From Chalara sp. BL73 (taxonomy: Eukaryota > Ascomycota > Leotiomycetes > Helotiales): 64,000 bases of DNA. The position numbers and the translations under genes were made by a program. The notes under the pieces were generated by a model. That model saw only the letters and a list, made by a program, of their open reading frames with translations. It was not told the origin of the DNA and did no database searches. The stretch spans positions 248,001-312,000 of the forward strand of contig CAKJVC010000055.1 of assembly GCA_918026815.1 (NCBI GenBank), in the 5' to 3' direction. Below, piece by piece: positions 1-9,981 of the stretch (its first letter is position 1; each line of letters begins with the position of its first letter).

Positions 1-1649
1 CGATTTTAACTGTGAAATACTCCTCTTTCAAGCTGGCTCACGAGTGCAAGGGGCACATGCGAGATATTTAGGACTAATACATTCAATTTTGCATGTCGAC
101 ACAGTCATAAGTTAAGCTAAATTAAAGTCACCAAAATGAAGACATATTCCTTGATAGCTGTCCCGATCCAACAAGATCAGATGTAACATCAACAAAAGAG
201 GGAAGTCATTGGTAGTATGACAATATAAAGTAGGATGTAATTACTTCGATGATATATGCAGAGACCGGATTAGGATATTCTGAAACTAGATTTTGCGACT
301 CCCAAAATCTATGTTTTCCCCACTTCTTTAAAAAACAAACAAGAGCAATAACAACCCCATCTGAGAGTCGTCAGGTCTGCGATTTTCTTGAAGAAACATG
401 GTCCTAGTCAAGTGTACATACTTTACAACTTAAGTACTATCACTCACTCAAATCTCCATCCATCCATGAATAGGCTCAGTATTCATTCGAAAGTATTATC
501 CCTTATTGTTTCTTTTATTTCACTCTGGTATTTGGCGTTCTTGCATTTTTCCTTTGTTTTGTCAAGGCCCTTTCTTTCTTTGTAGCATTCTAGTCTAGCC
601 AGAACCCCATATAAAGACACTACAATGTTAATTGTTTAATAGAAGAGCAGGTTGTTAGATCGTACAGTTTAGATTTTTCCATACAAGGATCATTTCACGT
701 ACAACTCAAGCGAGGAGATGTTTTAGCGCTTATTTCTGTCGAGAATTGTGGTTGTGTAAGAGTGCATCCCAACAAGTTGCGTAAGTTCTCAAAAGGAAGC
801 ATGCTCAAAGCCTATATCACAGCCAGAGAAAAAGACGAGGGCCCTTGAAACTGGGGACTCCCTATATCTGACAAAACTCTGAACAAATTCTCAAAAAAGC
901 CAGTAGGAAGTCTGGAGTTGAGCGGAGTTGAGAAGAGGGAATATGAAAGTGGAAAATCTGAAAAATCTATTGTTTAATAGGCTCCAGACTGGCCGCTGGT
1001 CTTAAGGACTTGTTTCATAAATTTATTTTAAGATAAGTATAGATACCTTCTCGTAAGCCGAATAATGTGTGATCTTTTATGATGGCTCTTATTCGTTATG
1101 GAGCAATCGATTGTTGAACGAAAAGAAGCAAGCGTCAGCCTCAGAAATGACAAACATCTCTAAAGGCTGCTCAGGACAAACAGATAGTTTAAAACTCAGG
1201 GCTGAGACGATAAAATTTGGATTCTGTCTGCTTGCGGAAATAATACTGCTCACCAAGCCACCAGGGGCTACTAGGATTTAATAGTGAATCACATACATAC
1301 TATTAGCGATGTGTGCCTAACCTCAGATCAAGATTCTGAGACAAATATGTGAAAGGGCAAGCGAATCAACAGGTCTAGGCACACCCTAGCAGATGAATTA
1401 AAAGGACGTACTATTCTTGCCAACACAAGCTTAGGCAGTAATAAATCTGACAGGGTGCAGTATTTCAGATTGAGGAGGAAATTGAGGCTGGGGGCGAAAA
1501 TTAAAAGCAATATAGAGACATACTTAATGACTGTATATCTGAATGCCATATCGATTGAGCTTCCGTCGGGAATTTAGATTATGGCGCGGTATGACATCTT
1601 AAACTATCAATACTATCGACACACTTTTAGCCATGAGCGAATTCTCATT
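1..1649. other. AT-rich intergenic region
   Basis: No gene is supported here. Open frames are shorter than 75 codons, carry no recognisable motif and have no signal peptide or splice-consistent extension. The stretch is the 3' flank of the secreted repeat protein that follows on the minus strand. Confidence 0.6.
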
Positions 1650-2765
1650 CTACTTGCCCGCCCAAGGCCAACCCCAACCCCAGCCACTCTTGCGTTCGGG
1701 ACTACCATTCCAGTCATGATTCCATCCATTTGCGCCGCCAGTCCAATCCTGTCCTTCCTCTGTCCCATGAGCTGATCCGACATTCATCGGGCCCAAGCCC
1801 GCGGCAGCGAAAGTGGGCAAAGAAGTTGGCTGCATCACACAAGAACAAGCCGAGGAGATCGCAGATGGGTTGCCTTCGCAATTGACGATCTCTCCTGGAA
1901 GTGTAGTCGTATGAGGTGTTTTTGTAAATACAGCACAGAATGGCGCTATGGCTGGGAAGTTCCTTTCCAACGCACGGAGACAATTATCAGCTTGGCAATC
2001 AAGGGCTGTGGAGGTTGGCATGAATGTAGGGGTGATTGAGGTTGAGATCGTGACCATAATTGTTGTCGTTTGGATGGTGGTCTGGATAATGGTGCTTGGG
2101 GCGGGACAGGTAAGGGTGCTGGAAGGAAGCGGTGGCGCTGCTGCCGTCATAATGCAAGAACATGCGGATGAAATTGCGTGGGTATCTCCGGCGCAGTTGG
2201 CGACGTCGATGGGAAGACTGGTAGTATACGTGTTGAATTGAGTGGTGTACGTCATACAGAATGGCGCCACGACTGCAGAGGCTTTCTCGAGCTGGCGTAG
2301 ACAGTTGTCTGGTTGGCAGTCCATAGCTGTGGTGGTCGCACGGATTGGTGGAGGTGTAGTAGGCGCTGGCGGATCAGTTGTCATGATACAAGAACAAGCA
2401 GATGAGATTTCTGCGGTATTGGCACAGTTGGATACATCTTCTGGAAGACTAGACATTACAGTACTTAGACCTGCTGTGTAGGTCATGCAAAAAGGTGCGA
2501 CCTTTGTGGAGGCTTTCTCGAGCTGTCGGAGACAATTATCCGGTTGACAGTGAAGATTGACCGCAGCAATTGATAACAGGGGGTAATCCCTTGAGCAAGG
2601 AAGCGTCACATATGATGTGATCGTAGCTGGCTCTGCGACCGAACATATCGACTTGTGGCCTGCAGGCCAATCATCTGGGAAGGTTGGATTCGCCACTGGT
2701 TTGGCGAAGACAGAGCTTGATAATATTGTAGTGGCGACGAGCAAAATTTCGAATGATGTAGGCAT
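1650..2765 (-). CDS. Secreted protein with three Cys-rich DNCLR repeats
   Basis: This encodes a 371-residue protein that I recognise only as a type, not as a named family. The frame is open for 44 codons further upstream, but the ATG at 2765 is preferred because it begins a clear signal peptide (residues 1-20, ending SSSVFA before KPVANP). Three tandem modules follow at about residues 71-128, 149-206 and 256-311. Each has a C-Q-x-D-N-C-L-R-x-L-E start, a central A-P-F-C, an L-P-x-[DE]-[IV]-x-N-C segment and an I-S-S-A-C-S-C end, so each carries six cysteines. Linkers rich in Thr, Ser and Pro suggest O-glycosylation, and the C-terminus is rich in Trp, Gly and Asn. An extracellular or cell-wall location is inferred; no enzyme motif is visible. 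No intron is needed. Confidence 0.75.
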   Translation of the reverse strand: MPTSFEILLVATTILSSSVFAKPVANPTFPDDWPAGHKSICSVAEPATITSYVTLPCSRDYPLLSIAAVNLHCQPDNCLRQLEKASTKVAPFCMTYTAGLSTVMSSLPEDVSNCANTAEISSACSCIMTTDPPAPTTPPPIRATTTAMDCQPDNCLRQLEKASAVVAPFCMTYTTQFNTYTTSLPIDVANCAGDTHAISSACSCIMTAAAPPLPSSTLTCPAPSTIIQTTIQTTTIMVTISTSITPTFMPTSTALDCQADNCLRALERNFPAIAPFCAVFTKTPHTTTLPGEIVNCEGNPSAISSACSCVMQPTSLPTFAAAGLGPMNVGSAHGTEEGQDWTGGANGWNHDWNGSPERKSGWGWGWPWAGK

Positions 2766-3771
2766 GACGAGGTAAATAGGCACAGCAGGCCAAGATTGAT
2801 TCTGAGCATCCTCGTTTGAGGACGCAGGAGACCTTATAGAGATAAGGATAAAGATCTCCTTCCGCTCCCGACACAAAGATACAAATATGTGACTCAATAT
2901 ATTGCCTTCCAGCTATGGAAGGCATACAATGTACTGCAAATCTCACATCCCCCCTCGAGAGCAAGGGATGCCGCTCCAGTGAGACAAGATCTGGACCAGA
3001 AGAAGATTAACAAAAAATGATACGCGCAAATTATGACAATAGTATTGATTCTTGTTTACCACTAATTGATGGATACAAAATAGAAATAAGGAGCCTAAGT
3101 GTTAAAAGGCCACATGAACACTTTGCCCACAGCAGCAGTAGCTGAAATGCCCAATAGGGCATGAGGGAATGGCCAGATACCACAATCGACTGAACAGATG
3201 ATATATCGCGAGAAAACCCTGTGGCAGAGCACCCTACTAAAGGGTAAAAGGCGTTGCTTGTGGAGCATTGAAAAACGAGACCCGTATCAGCACGACAAAT
3301 GCACCTCCATGGAATAGCGATCGAACCTTCTCCTTCACACGACAAGTTGAGCAATGTGGCAAGTCGATAAGAAGCACCGAGACAATAGCATATAGCCCAG
3401 ATTACATGTATAGATATTGGCCAAGGCTGACATAAAGACCATGCGAAGGCAGGTGAAGAGGTTGGACGCAAAACAGTAATATGGAGGAACTATTAACCAT
3501 ATTCATGCCTCAGGCATCAACATATTTGTTGATGCCTTTTTTTGGACACAGCCTCGAGATCTTTCTACCACAACATCAACTCCTGCAAAACTGCGTTAAT
3601 CCCTTTTCCACTTTCCATACTGTACGCATTGATTAATGATTTCTTACCGTCTTTAATACTGAGCCTGACTGGCTCTCGCTCTTCTTTCTACGCTCTGTGG
3701 CAGCACTGTGATACGGGATCGGCCGTCCAAAATAAGACCTCTTTCTTTGTCTTACAACAACAGCACCAGCT
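2766..3771. other. Intergenic region with one strong hairpin
   Basis: It lies between two divergent genes, so it should hold both promoters. A long minus-strand frame at 3031-3471 lacks an ATG start and shows no family motif. The only notable structure is the hairpin at 3513-3536. Confidence 0.5.
3513..3543 (+). repeat. Perfect 10-bp hairpin followed by T-run
   Basis: The arm GGCATCAACA (3513-3522), a 4-base loop TATT and the exact complement TGTTGATGCC (3527-3536) are followed by seven T residues. It looks like an intrinsic or Pol III-style terminator, but no associated RNA gene was recognised. Confidence 0.7.
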
Positions 3772-4435
3772 ATGGGGGTATGCTCTTCGTGCCTTAGTGG
3801 CGCCCGCGATCAGGATATTCTTGACGAGGTAAGCTTAAGCTAGGTCTATCATGAATGTGTGTGTACTGAATTTGGGCTAATATCCTTGCGCCAAAAGGAC
3901 GAGCAGTCCCGGCTACTATTTGACGACCCTCATGCAACTCAATACGGCAGTTTTGAGAACAATCATACCGGCGTCATACAGGCAGATCCACAAGAAGTAC
4001 AGCGCGAGACCGAGGCCCTACAGAAGGTCGTAGCACAAACATCCAAGTAAGCATGAAGAGAGCGGTTGGGAATGCTTGAGCCCCATATCTCCCGGCCCTT
4101 GCTGTAAACAAGAGGCTGCAGGCTAATTGGTCACCTGTAGTCATCTCGTCGATATATTTGCCATGGTTCCGCAGAATATGCCTCCCACACCAGTCGCTGC
4201 TTTTCCTGCACAAGACGCAAGAATATCACGGTACCAGGAGGTCCTCGCAAAGTTGTCTGCAAATGGCCTCACACACTCGGTACCCCATCTTTCTGTTGAC
4301 AACACACCACCCATATCGGACGGCTGGATATCTGAGGAAGATGATGTTGAGGAGGCCAAGGGTCATGGTCTGGTCAAATCAGAGGACGTAGGACCATTGC
4401 TTGGAGGTTTCGCTGATGCAGATGGCGTCGATTAA
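3772..4435 (+). CDS. MEH1: EGO/Ragulator membrane anchor, LAMTOR1/Meh1 family
   Basis: This is a three-exon gene for a 166-residue lipid-anchored subunit of the EGO (Ragulator) complex, which tethers Rag GTPases to the vacuole and signals to TORC1. Exons are 3772-3828, 3898-4046 and 4141-4435. The introns are 69 and 94 bp and both carry CTAAT branch sites. The N-terminus MGVCSSC gives an N-myristoyl glycine (Gly2) and palmitoylatable Cys4 and Cys7. The middle has the family blocks DEQSRLL, QYGSF and DPQEVQRE, and the third exon gives HLVDIFAMVPQN, a hallmark of fungal members. The C-terminus is acidic. The join across both introns restores these motifs in frame, which decides the gene model. 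The family assignment rests on motif recall; a profile search was not possible. Confidence 0.85.
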
Positions 4436-5447
4436 CATGGAGGCATACATGCATTCTAGAATTGAGTGTTGCACGGCGTGCAGGCGTTGGATGGCCCTTT
4501 AGATACCCTTACAACATGGACCGGATTTTCGCCTCTCCAGTCAGGATGAATATATGGGCATTGGGATTTTACTGGACGAGCTAAGCGTAATTTGAGGATG
4601 CGTTGTATGATTCAAGCATTCCCTTTGTTAATAGCGCCTGTTGAGTGGTTGCTGGATGATCGATCAGAGCCTATCAGGTTGCTCTTCTGCTCTGCAGTCA
4701 GGCTGCGAAGATATCCATTGAGGGTTAGCCACGTTCCCCAATACACTTCCATCTTACTTGCATCAAAATCGGCCCATATAGTTTGGGAGTCTCCTTCTTT
4801 GATCACAGAGCACCCTCTTCCTTTTCTTTATTTTGCTAGCTGTTTTATTGGTGCTAAGAAATACTCGGTAAGCGAACATTATGGTACACAACTACTAAAA
4901 TCCTTTCTGTAGGTTTACGCGACTTCAGACGACGACACTTCGTATGGTAGACTTACTTCAACGCCTCTACCACGTCTATTATGATTAATAATGAAATGCG
5001 ATCTGTATCGCTTCGTTTCTCACCACTCTCTTCGCTATGGATTGCCTATTTGCAGCCCTGGAACCGCTCACCATCGCTAAGCGCCCGGTCGTGCAGCCCT
5101 TAATATCCCGATCTGACGGGCACGCGCCCACGCCCTGAAGAATATCACGAGGACGCATCGGAAATGATGTCAAAACAATCACTGGACGTCTCAGGAGCAG
5201 CAGGAGATGCGTTTCATGATTGCAGACTACATAAACTGGGACCAAATACAATTATACCCCCATTTCCCGAAAAACCTGTCCCAACGCCATATTCATATAC
5301 GTTTCTTCACCTCGCAACACCCCAACAATCGATCAAAGCGCCTCGTTAAACCCCGCCTGCTCATCCAATTTCTCGTCATGGATATGTTCAGGCATCGAAC
5401 CTAGGGTCTGGTCAGTGCAGGTTACATTCGATCATTGAGAATCATAC
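4436..5447. other. Intergenic region
   Basis: I see only short, motif-free frames (at most 106 codons) on both strands. It contains the 3' ends of the flanking convergent genes. Confidence 0.5.
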
Positions 5448-5777
5448 CTAGAGCTCCTGTTGCTTGTTGTATCTGTCCATCTCCAATCTTTGCAGGTCGT
5501 ATGTATGACGCTCAATGTCGTTTTCAGCCTTCTCAATTGACGCACCACGATTGGGCTCACGGCGCCATCTCTTGATCTTCTCTACTTCCTTTTGGATGGC
5601 ACGATTCTTGGTATCGATCTTCTGACAGATTCTGCACTTGTCTGGAACCTGGTATGTTTGCATGACCAGTCTCATGCCACAGGTCTCTCCGGTACGGTAT
5701 TCCTTGGAACAATGCTGGCGGAAGTGGCTCCACTTGTAGCAGGCGCACGCCTGTCGGAGTTGATCATAAAAGCACAT
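5448..5777 (-). CDS. Small conserved Cys-rich fungal protein, function unknown
   Basis: This is a 109-residue protein of a kind widespread in Pezizomycotina but without a known function. The N-terminal half has MCFYDQ, then C-x-C, a W-x-H-F-R-Q-H-C block, Y-R-T-G-E-T-C-G-M and a C-x2-C pair (KCRICQK), which together look like a small metal-binding module. The C-terminal half is a charged coiled coil rich in Lys, Arg and Glu. The ATG at 5777 opens the conserved MCFYDQ start. The stop at 5448 is followed at once by a GT donor-like sequence, but the stop precedes it, so no second exon is proposed. Metal binding is inferred from cysteine spacing only. Confidence 0.7.
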   Translation of the reverse strand: MCFYDQLRQACACYKWSHFRQHCSKEYRTGETCGMRLVMQTYQVPDKCRICQKIDTKNRAIQKEVEKIKRWRREPNRGASIEKAENDIERHTYDLQRLEMDRYNKQQEL

Positions 5778-6330
5778 TTTGTGAAGAATGATATGCTGCT
5801 ATGTTATTAGCATTGGACAACGATTCTCTGGAATACTCTGGTCAAGATAAGCGGATTGGGATTACGACATACTGAATAGCCTTGACTGTTTAAGGTATTG
5901 TGCTAGATGACTTTGGTTGTCGAGCTTGATAGCGAGAGGCTAATGGTATGGTACAGATGATGTAAAATTGGAGGCTAGGAGTTCGAAGCTTGAGATGTCT
6001 TGCTCTTGAGCAGTGAAACAAAGTGGAGGATGATGGAAAAGATGGTCAGCTTTATACATCACGACTCTGGCAGCGGGACCAGAAGTCCGTGTATATGCTT
6101 CGATACTCTCGACCACGATCTGTCACATCACTCGGCTGGAGCTGATCTTTCCCACTCCTTTCCTCGGACCAGACCAACGGACAGCGCATTGCTGCATCAT
6201 GTTCTTTTCGTCACATCGATGGCATGATGCCCTTATCCATATTGCCACTCTTTATCGAAGCGTCAACGCCCCATATCGAGACAGACAAATCAGCCTGTTT
6301 CGAGCTCCACTTGTAGCTCCTTGCATCTAG

Positions 6331-6355
6331 TCGATGCGACGTCTTGTCGCATCGA
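6331..6355. repeat. 10-bp perfect inverted repeat
   Basis: TCGATGCGAC (6331-6340) and its exact complement GTCGCATCGA (6346-6355) are separated by five bases. It lies about 550 bp upstream of the small Cys-rich gene. The function is unknown; it could be a dimeric factor site. Confidence 0.6.
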
Positions 6356-8762
6356 TCACAGATGGGCATTCCCGGGATGAGAAACTTGTTAAGTCAAGGC
6401 TGTTTTCTTCTCGGCACATGGTGATGAACCAGGCGATCAAATCACAGTATAGGACGCATCACCTTGTCCCCTGCAAATTCGCAGCACAATATCTGCCTCG
6501 AAGTTAACTCGAATAAAAGGAGACAACATATGTGGGGCTTCCTGTTTGTTTGTGTACACGGTACGGTAGCCTTGAGTGAGGCTAGTGGAGCACCGGTTAG
6601 TCTTGTGAGGAGTTTTGTCTTCCCTTGCCACGGAGGCCAACGTGTTATTACACGACCGAAATAGCTCTAAGGAATTTTGTCCTTGATACTATGGCTAACA
6701 CATTATGGTATGAACGTCAATAACGGGAGCAGCACTTCACTTCTGGGGCTCTGGACAACCAGCACATGCTTTTACACTATCCGCTTTGGTCTAGGACTGT
6801 ATGCATGGTCATCACATTGTGGTGACCTCGATGAGGGCTTTTGATGCTTTTCCACAACATACGCTGGTATTCTTGCCACTCTATGGGGCTAAAACGTCCG
6901 GAGCTGCATACCTACAGAGTCTGCTGACTTGAAATTGGTGAGGGAAGATGGATCTCCTCACCGGGCCTTCACTCATTCCTATGCATAGGTTGAAGCATGG
7001 CTCAACCTGCATTCAAATTATGCCACCCTGGTTATGGCAAGGATGGGTTCGATGTGTTGTTCGCCATAGCTAGAGACAGGATCAACCTTTTTCATCACCC
7101 TGCATGAAAGGGCAATACAGCTATGATTGAGAGCTGCAGATCGCGAACCTCGCCACTAATCTAGCTTCCTATTGCAAGCCGGGACGACCATACTTTTTAC
7201 TAGCTCGTTGGCTTAGGCTTTCCAATGAACAACTCACTGACGTGGCGACCTCACTTTGGCTGTTCGAGAATTGCTCGTCATGTATGGGTATTCTGGCTGT
7301 GCCGGGGTTCAACAATCTTATGATCAGTTCTCAATTCTATCGCATCCTCACCGATCCAAAAGAAGTCAAAGTCAGGAAAGACATATGCCGGTCTGGAAGG
7401 GCAGATTTTGACCTTTGATGACGGCAAGATGGGTCGTTTCTATGGCCAGGTGATCCTGGAAATGGCCTTCTATTGCCCCAAGGTAGGTCGTGGCCTTCGC
7501 GAAAATACTGAAAAATCATAGTGGCAAGCAATCTGCAAATCTGCAGGTTTCATCACATCGAGAGACCATGGACCATGATGAGCTGATGGAAGGAACATGG
7601 GCAAAAAACCCGGTCGAGATGGAAATCTTGATTGAGAACAAAATGAACTCACCGATAGAGCAGGATCAAGGGTTTGGCCACTGTCGATGTTATCCAAGAC
7701 ATCGTGCGTAGAGTGGCTGGCCTTGGGAAGTTAAAAGCATGGGTATCAATGAATCTGCCTGATGCATAGCCAAAACTTACTGTTGGTAATTGGATTTTTG
7801 GTACGTAGCCGATGTTTACAAACTTTTCGCCCCCTTCTATCCATTTTATAGGTGGATGGGGAGGTAAACAAGGCCCATTGGAAGGCCATGGCCAGCGAGC
7901 TCGGTCTACCTCTTCTCTCATGACTATATTGCATATTACTAGTTTGTTTACGTATCTCTGAATCTTCTTCGCAACAATTCTGTGAATAGTGACATTTTCA
8001 CGACGTTGAAAAGTACCGGCGTGTGATCCTGAACGTCGGGTTCACCTTAAATCATGTGTTTCGCAATGTCCTGCGGTTCAGCGGGAGCAGCGATATTTGC
8101 AGCATCCAATGGCAGCAGTTAAGTGCATGCTCCAATTAATAAGGTAAGATGTGCATTTCTTTGGAAGGGTGGGTAGCACGGGTGATTGGTGGGAGACGTC
8201 TGTTGAGCCGGACAGGGCTTGATATGCGTGTTCGTGAGGTGATTTGCGACCGACTTCTTGGTCACCAATATGGTCAAATTGACCTGCAAAAGAGGTCGCT
8301 GATGAGGGGGTGAAAGACGGATAACAGTGCCGATGCGATACCAGCAACGGTCCACTCTGGACAAAGTCGTCCCCTTCGCAAGAGTACGAGACGGGGCTGG
8401 GAGGTAGCAGAGAATAGTTGGCCTCCATTGCTCGATCGAGATTGATGAGTTGTCGTGGGCCCCAAATGGGTCGAGGCAGCCAATAATGGAATGGATATAA
8501 ACTTGAGGCTCCTCTTCCGGGTGGACGCGTTCTGGGTGACCGCTGTGTTTTATGTCGTGTCACATCAGAGATACCAGGATTGCTGAAGAATGGCCGCCGA
8601 AGCCGATAGAGTTGCATTCGTGCCTGATGTGGAGTATGGGCAGGAAAGGTAGGGTTGAGTATCAAAAGCAAAAGAATGGGGTGGACAAACTGGAGACGGG
8701 CGAGGGAGGAGACAGATATTTGTCACGTGATCAAAACTTCTCGATTGTCCCCTCAGGACAAG

Positions 8763-8793
8763 CACAATCACAATCATAGCCACAATCACAATC
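8763..8793. repeat. CACAAT short tandem repeat
   Basis: Two CACAATCACAATC units are separated by five bases. This is simple-sequence DNA with no obvious role. Confidence 0.6.
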
Positions 8794-9135
8794 GACGTTC
8801 AAGATCAACTTGAAGACTTGCAAACTGTTGAGTGATGTTGATGTCCCCGGGACCAATCTATGTGTAGCATGGGGTTGTGATTCTATCGCTGTTTTCGTGC
8901 TGTAGACATCAAGGGGTACCCGTCCCGTCTTTGTTTGCGTCCCTGATGTCTCAGATGACGAGATTATGGTGACAACCCCGCCAGCTGTGACTGAACGACG
9001 ACTCTTCCTCCCACAACATAGACCTCGCTCCATTCCACAGCTTGTCATTCTCCTAAATCCTCTCATAAATTTTCAATAATCATAATAGATTTCAAATCAT
9101 ATCAAGACTCTCCTCTAAAAAAGAGTAAAAAAATA

Positions 9136-9981
9136 ATGAGCACCTTTACAGAACTAGACACGAGCTTGCCGTCCTCCCTAACCTCCCTTCCCGACGAACT
9201 CCTCTTTCATATCCTCTCCCACCTTGATATTCCAGATCTACTCCTCCTCTCCCGCACCTCACACCGCTTTCGCACCCTCTGCCAAGATCCTACGCTGCAT
9301 ACCCTCCGTTTGCGCCGCACAAGCGCCTTATTGAATCGCTACATACAGGGTGGAATTGGTGGCAGGCCGCAGCTCAAGCAGCTGCTCGACAGAAGAATAT
9401 ATGTTACCCGCACCACGCTCGTGGCGAGGGCGTTGAGCAGGCAGATGGTGAGGATCATGCTGGGCCGGAAACTGGACCCGGGGAGGAGGGTGCGCCGGGA
9501 GGAGTTGGTCGGCAGGGGCGTCCTGCTGTCCGGCGCGTTCACGGGTGATATGGGAGACAAGAGGCGGATGGTCGAGCGGCAGCTGGTTAGGATGCTGCTG
9601 GGGAGGAAGTTGGAGCGCAGACCGAGTCGGGAGGTGCTCGTCGGGTGGGGTGTCCTTCCGCGAGAATGCGTGGTTGAGGGCTTGGCGCCCGGCTTGGTGG
9701 GGATGAAGCGGAAGGTGGAAAGGGAGAGGGTTAAGGACGGGCTCAGGGGGTGGGTGGAAGAATGGCGGAGGCGTGGGTGGGAAAGATGGCAAAGGGAGGA
9801 AGAGGAGGAGGTCCACCCGGATGTGAGGAGGTTGGTTAGGATGTTTGCGAGGTGGGATGAGAGAAATGCGGAGGTGAGGTGGGGGAGAGACGCTAGGAGG
9901 GAGAAGAACGAAGCTCCACCAAGAGCCAAAGTTTTGGGCTTGAGGAGATTCTGGGAGAAGATCGGACGGGAGGGAGCGTGA
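9136..9981 (+). CDS. F-box protein with two RPEL-like repeats
   Basis: This is an intronless gene for a 281-residue basic protein. Residues about 15-55 form an F-box (LPDELLFHILSHLDIPDLL), which normally binds Skp1 in SCF ubiquitin ligases. Two repeats follow at about 108-130 and 153-176. Each has the pattern LGRKL, then a basic stretch, then R-[RP]-x-x-E-x-L-V-x-x-G-V-L; the second contains RPSREVL. This resembles the RPEL motif, which in animals binds G-actin. The remainder is Arg/Glu-rich and helical. The coding strand is markedly G-rich, which creates long antisense open frames (9328-9929) that are shadows. A role in SCF substrate recruitment is inferred from the F-box; actin binding is only suggested by similarity. 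Confidence 0.8.
   Translation: MSTFTELDTSLPSSLTSLPDELLFHILSHLDIPDLLLLSRTSHRFRTLCQDPTLHTLRLRRTSALLNRYIQGGIGGRPQLKQLLDRRIYVTRTTLVARALSRQMVRIMLGRKLDPGRRVRREELVGRGVLLSGAFTGDMGDKRRMVERQLVRMLLGRKLERRPSREVLVGWGVLPRECVVEGLAPGLVGMKRKVERERVKDGLRGWVEEWRRRGWERWQREEEEEVHPDVRRLVRMFARWDERNAEVRWGRDARREKNEAPPRAKVLGLRRFWEKIGREGA

Larger units (their letters stand above)
5778..9135. other. Long gene-poor region
   Basis: This is 3.3 kb without a supportable gene. The longest frame (minus strand, 8078-8671) starts without ATG and has no signal peptide or motif. I see a 10-bp hairpin near 6331 and a short CACAAT repeat near 8763. The right end is the promoter of the F-box gene, with AT-rich leader sequence before 9136. 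Confidence 0.45.

Noticed and set aside
3031..3471. 146-codon minus-strand frame with several Cys
   Set aside because: It starts with TTG rather than ATG, has no signal peptide or family motif, and covers the hydrophobic antisense of intergenic DNA.
8078..8671. 197-codon minus-strand frame
   Set aside because: No ATG at the start, biased Pro/Ser/His composition and no motif; it looks like chance.
9328..9929. Two long antisense frames across the F-box gene
   Set aside because: They are shadows produced by the G-rich coding strand; the sense frame has a clear F-box.
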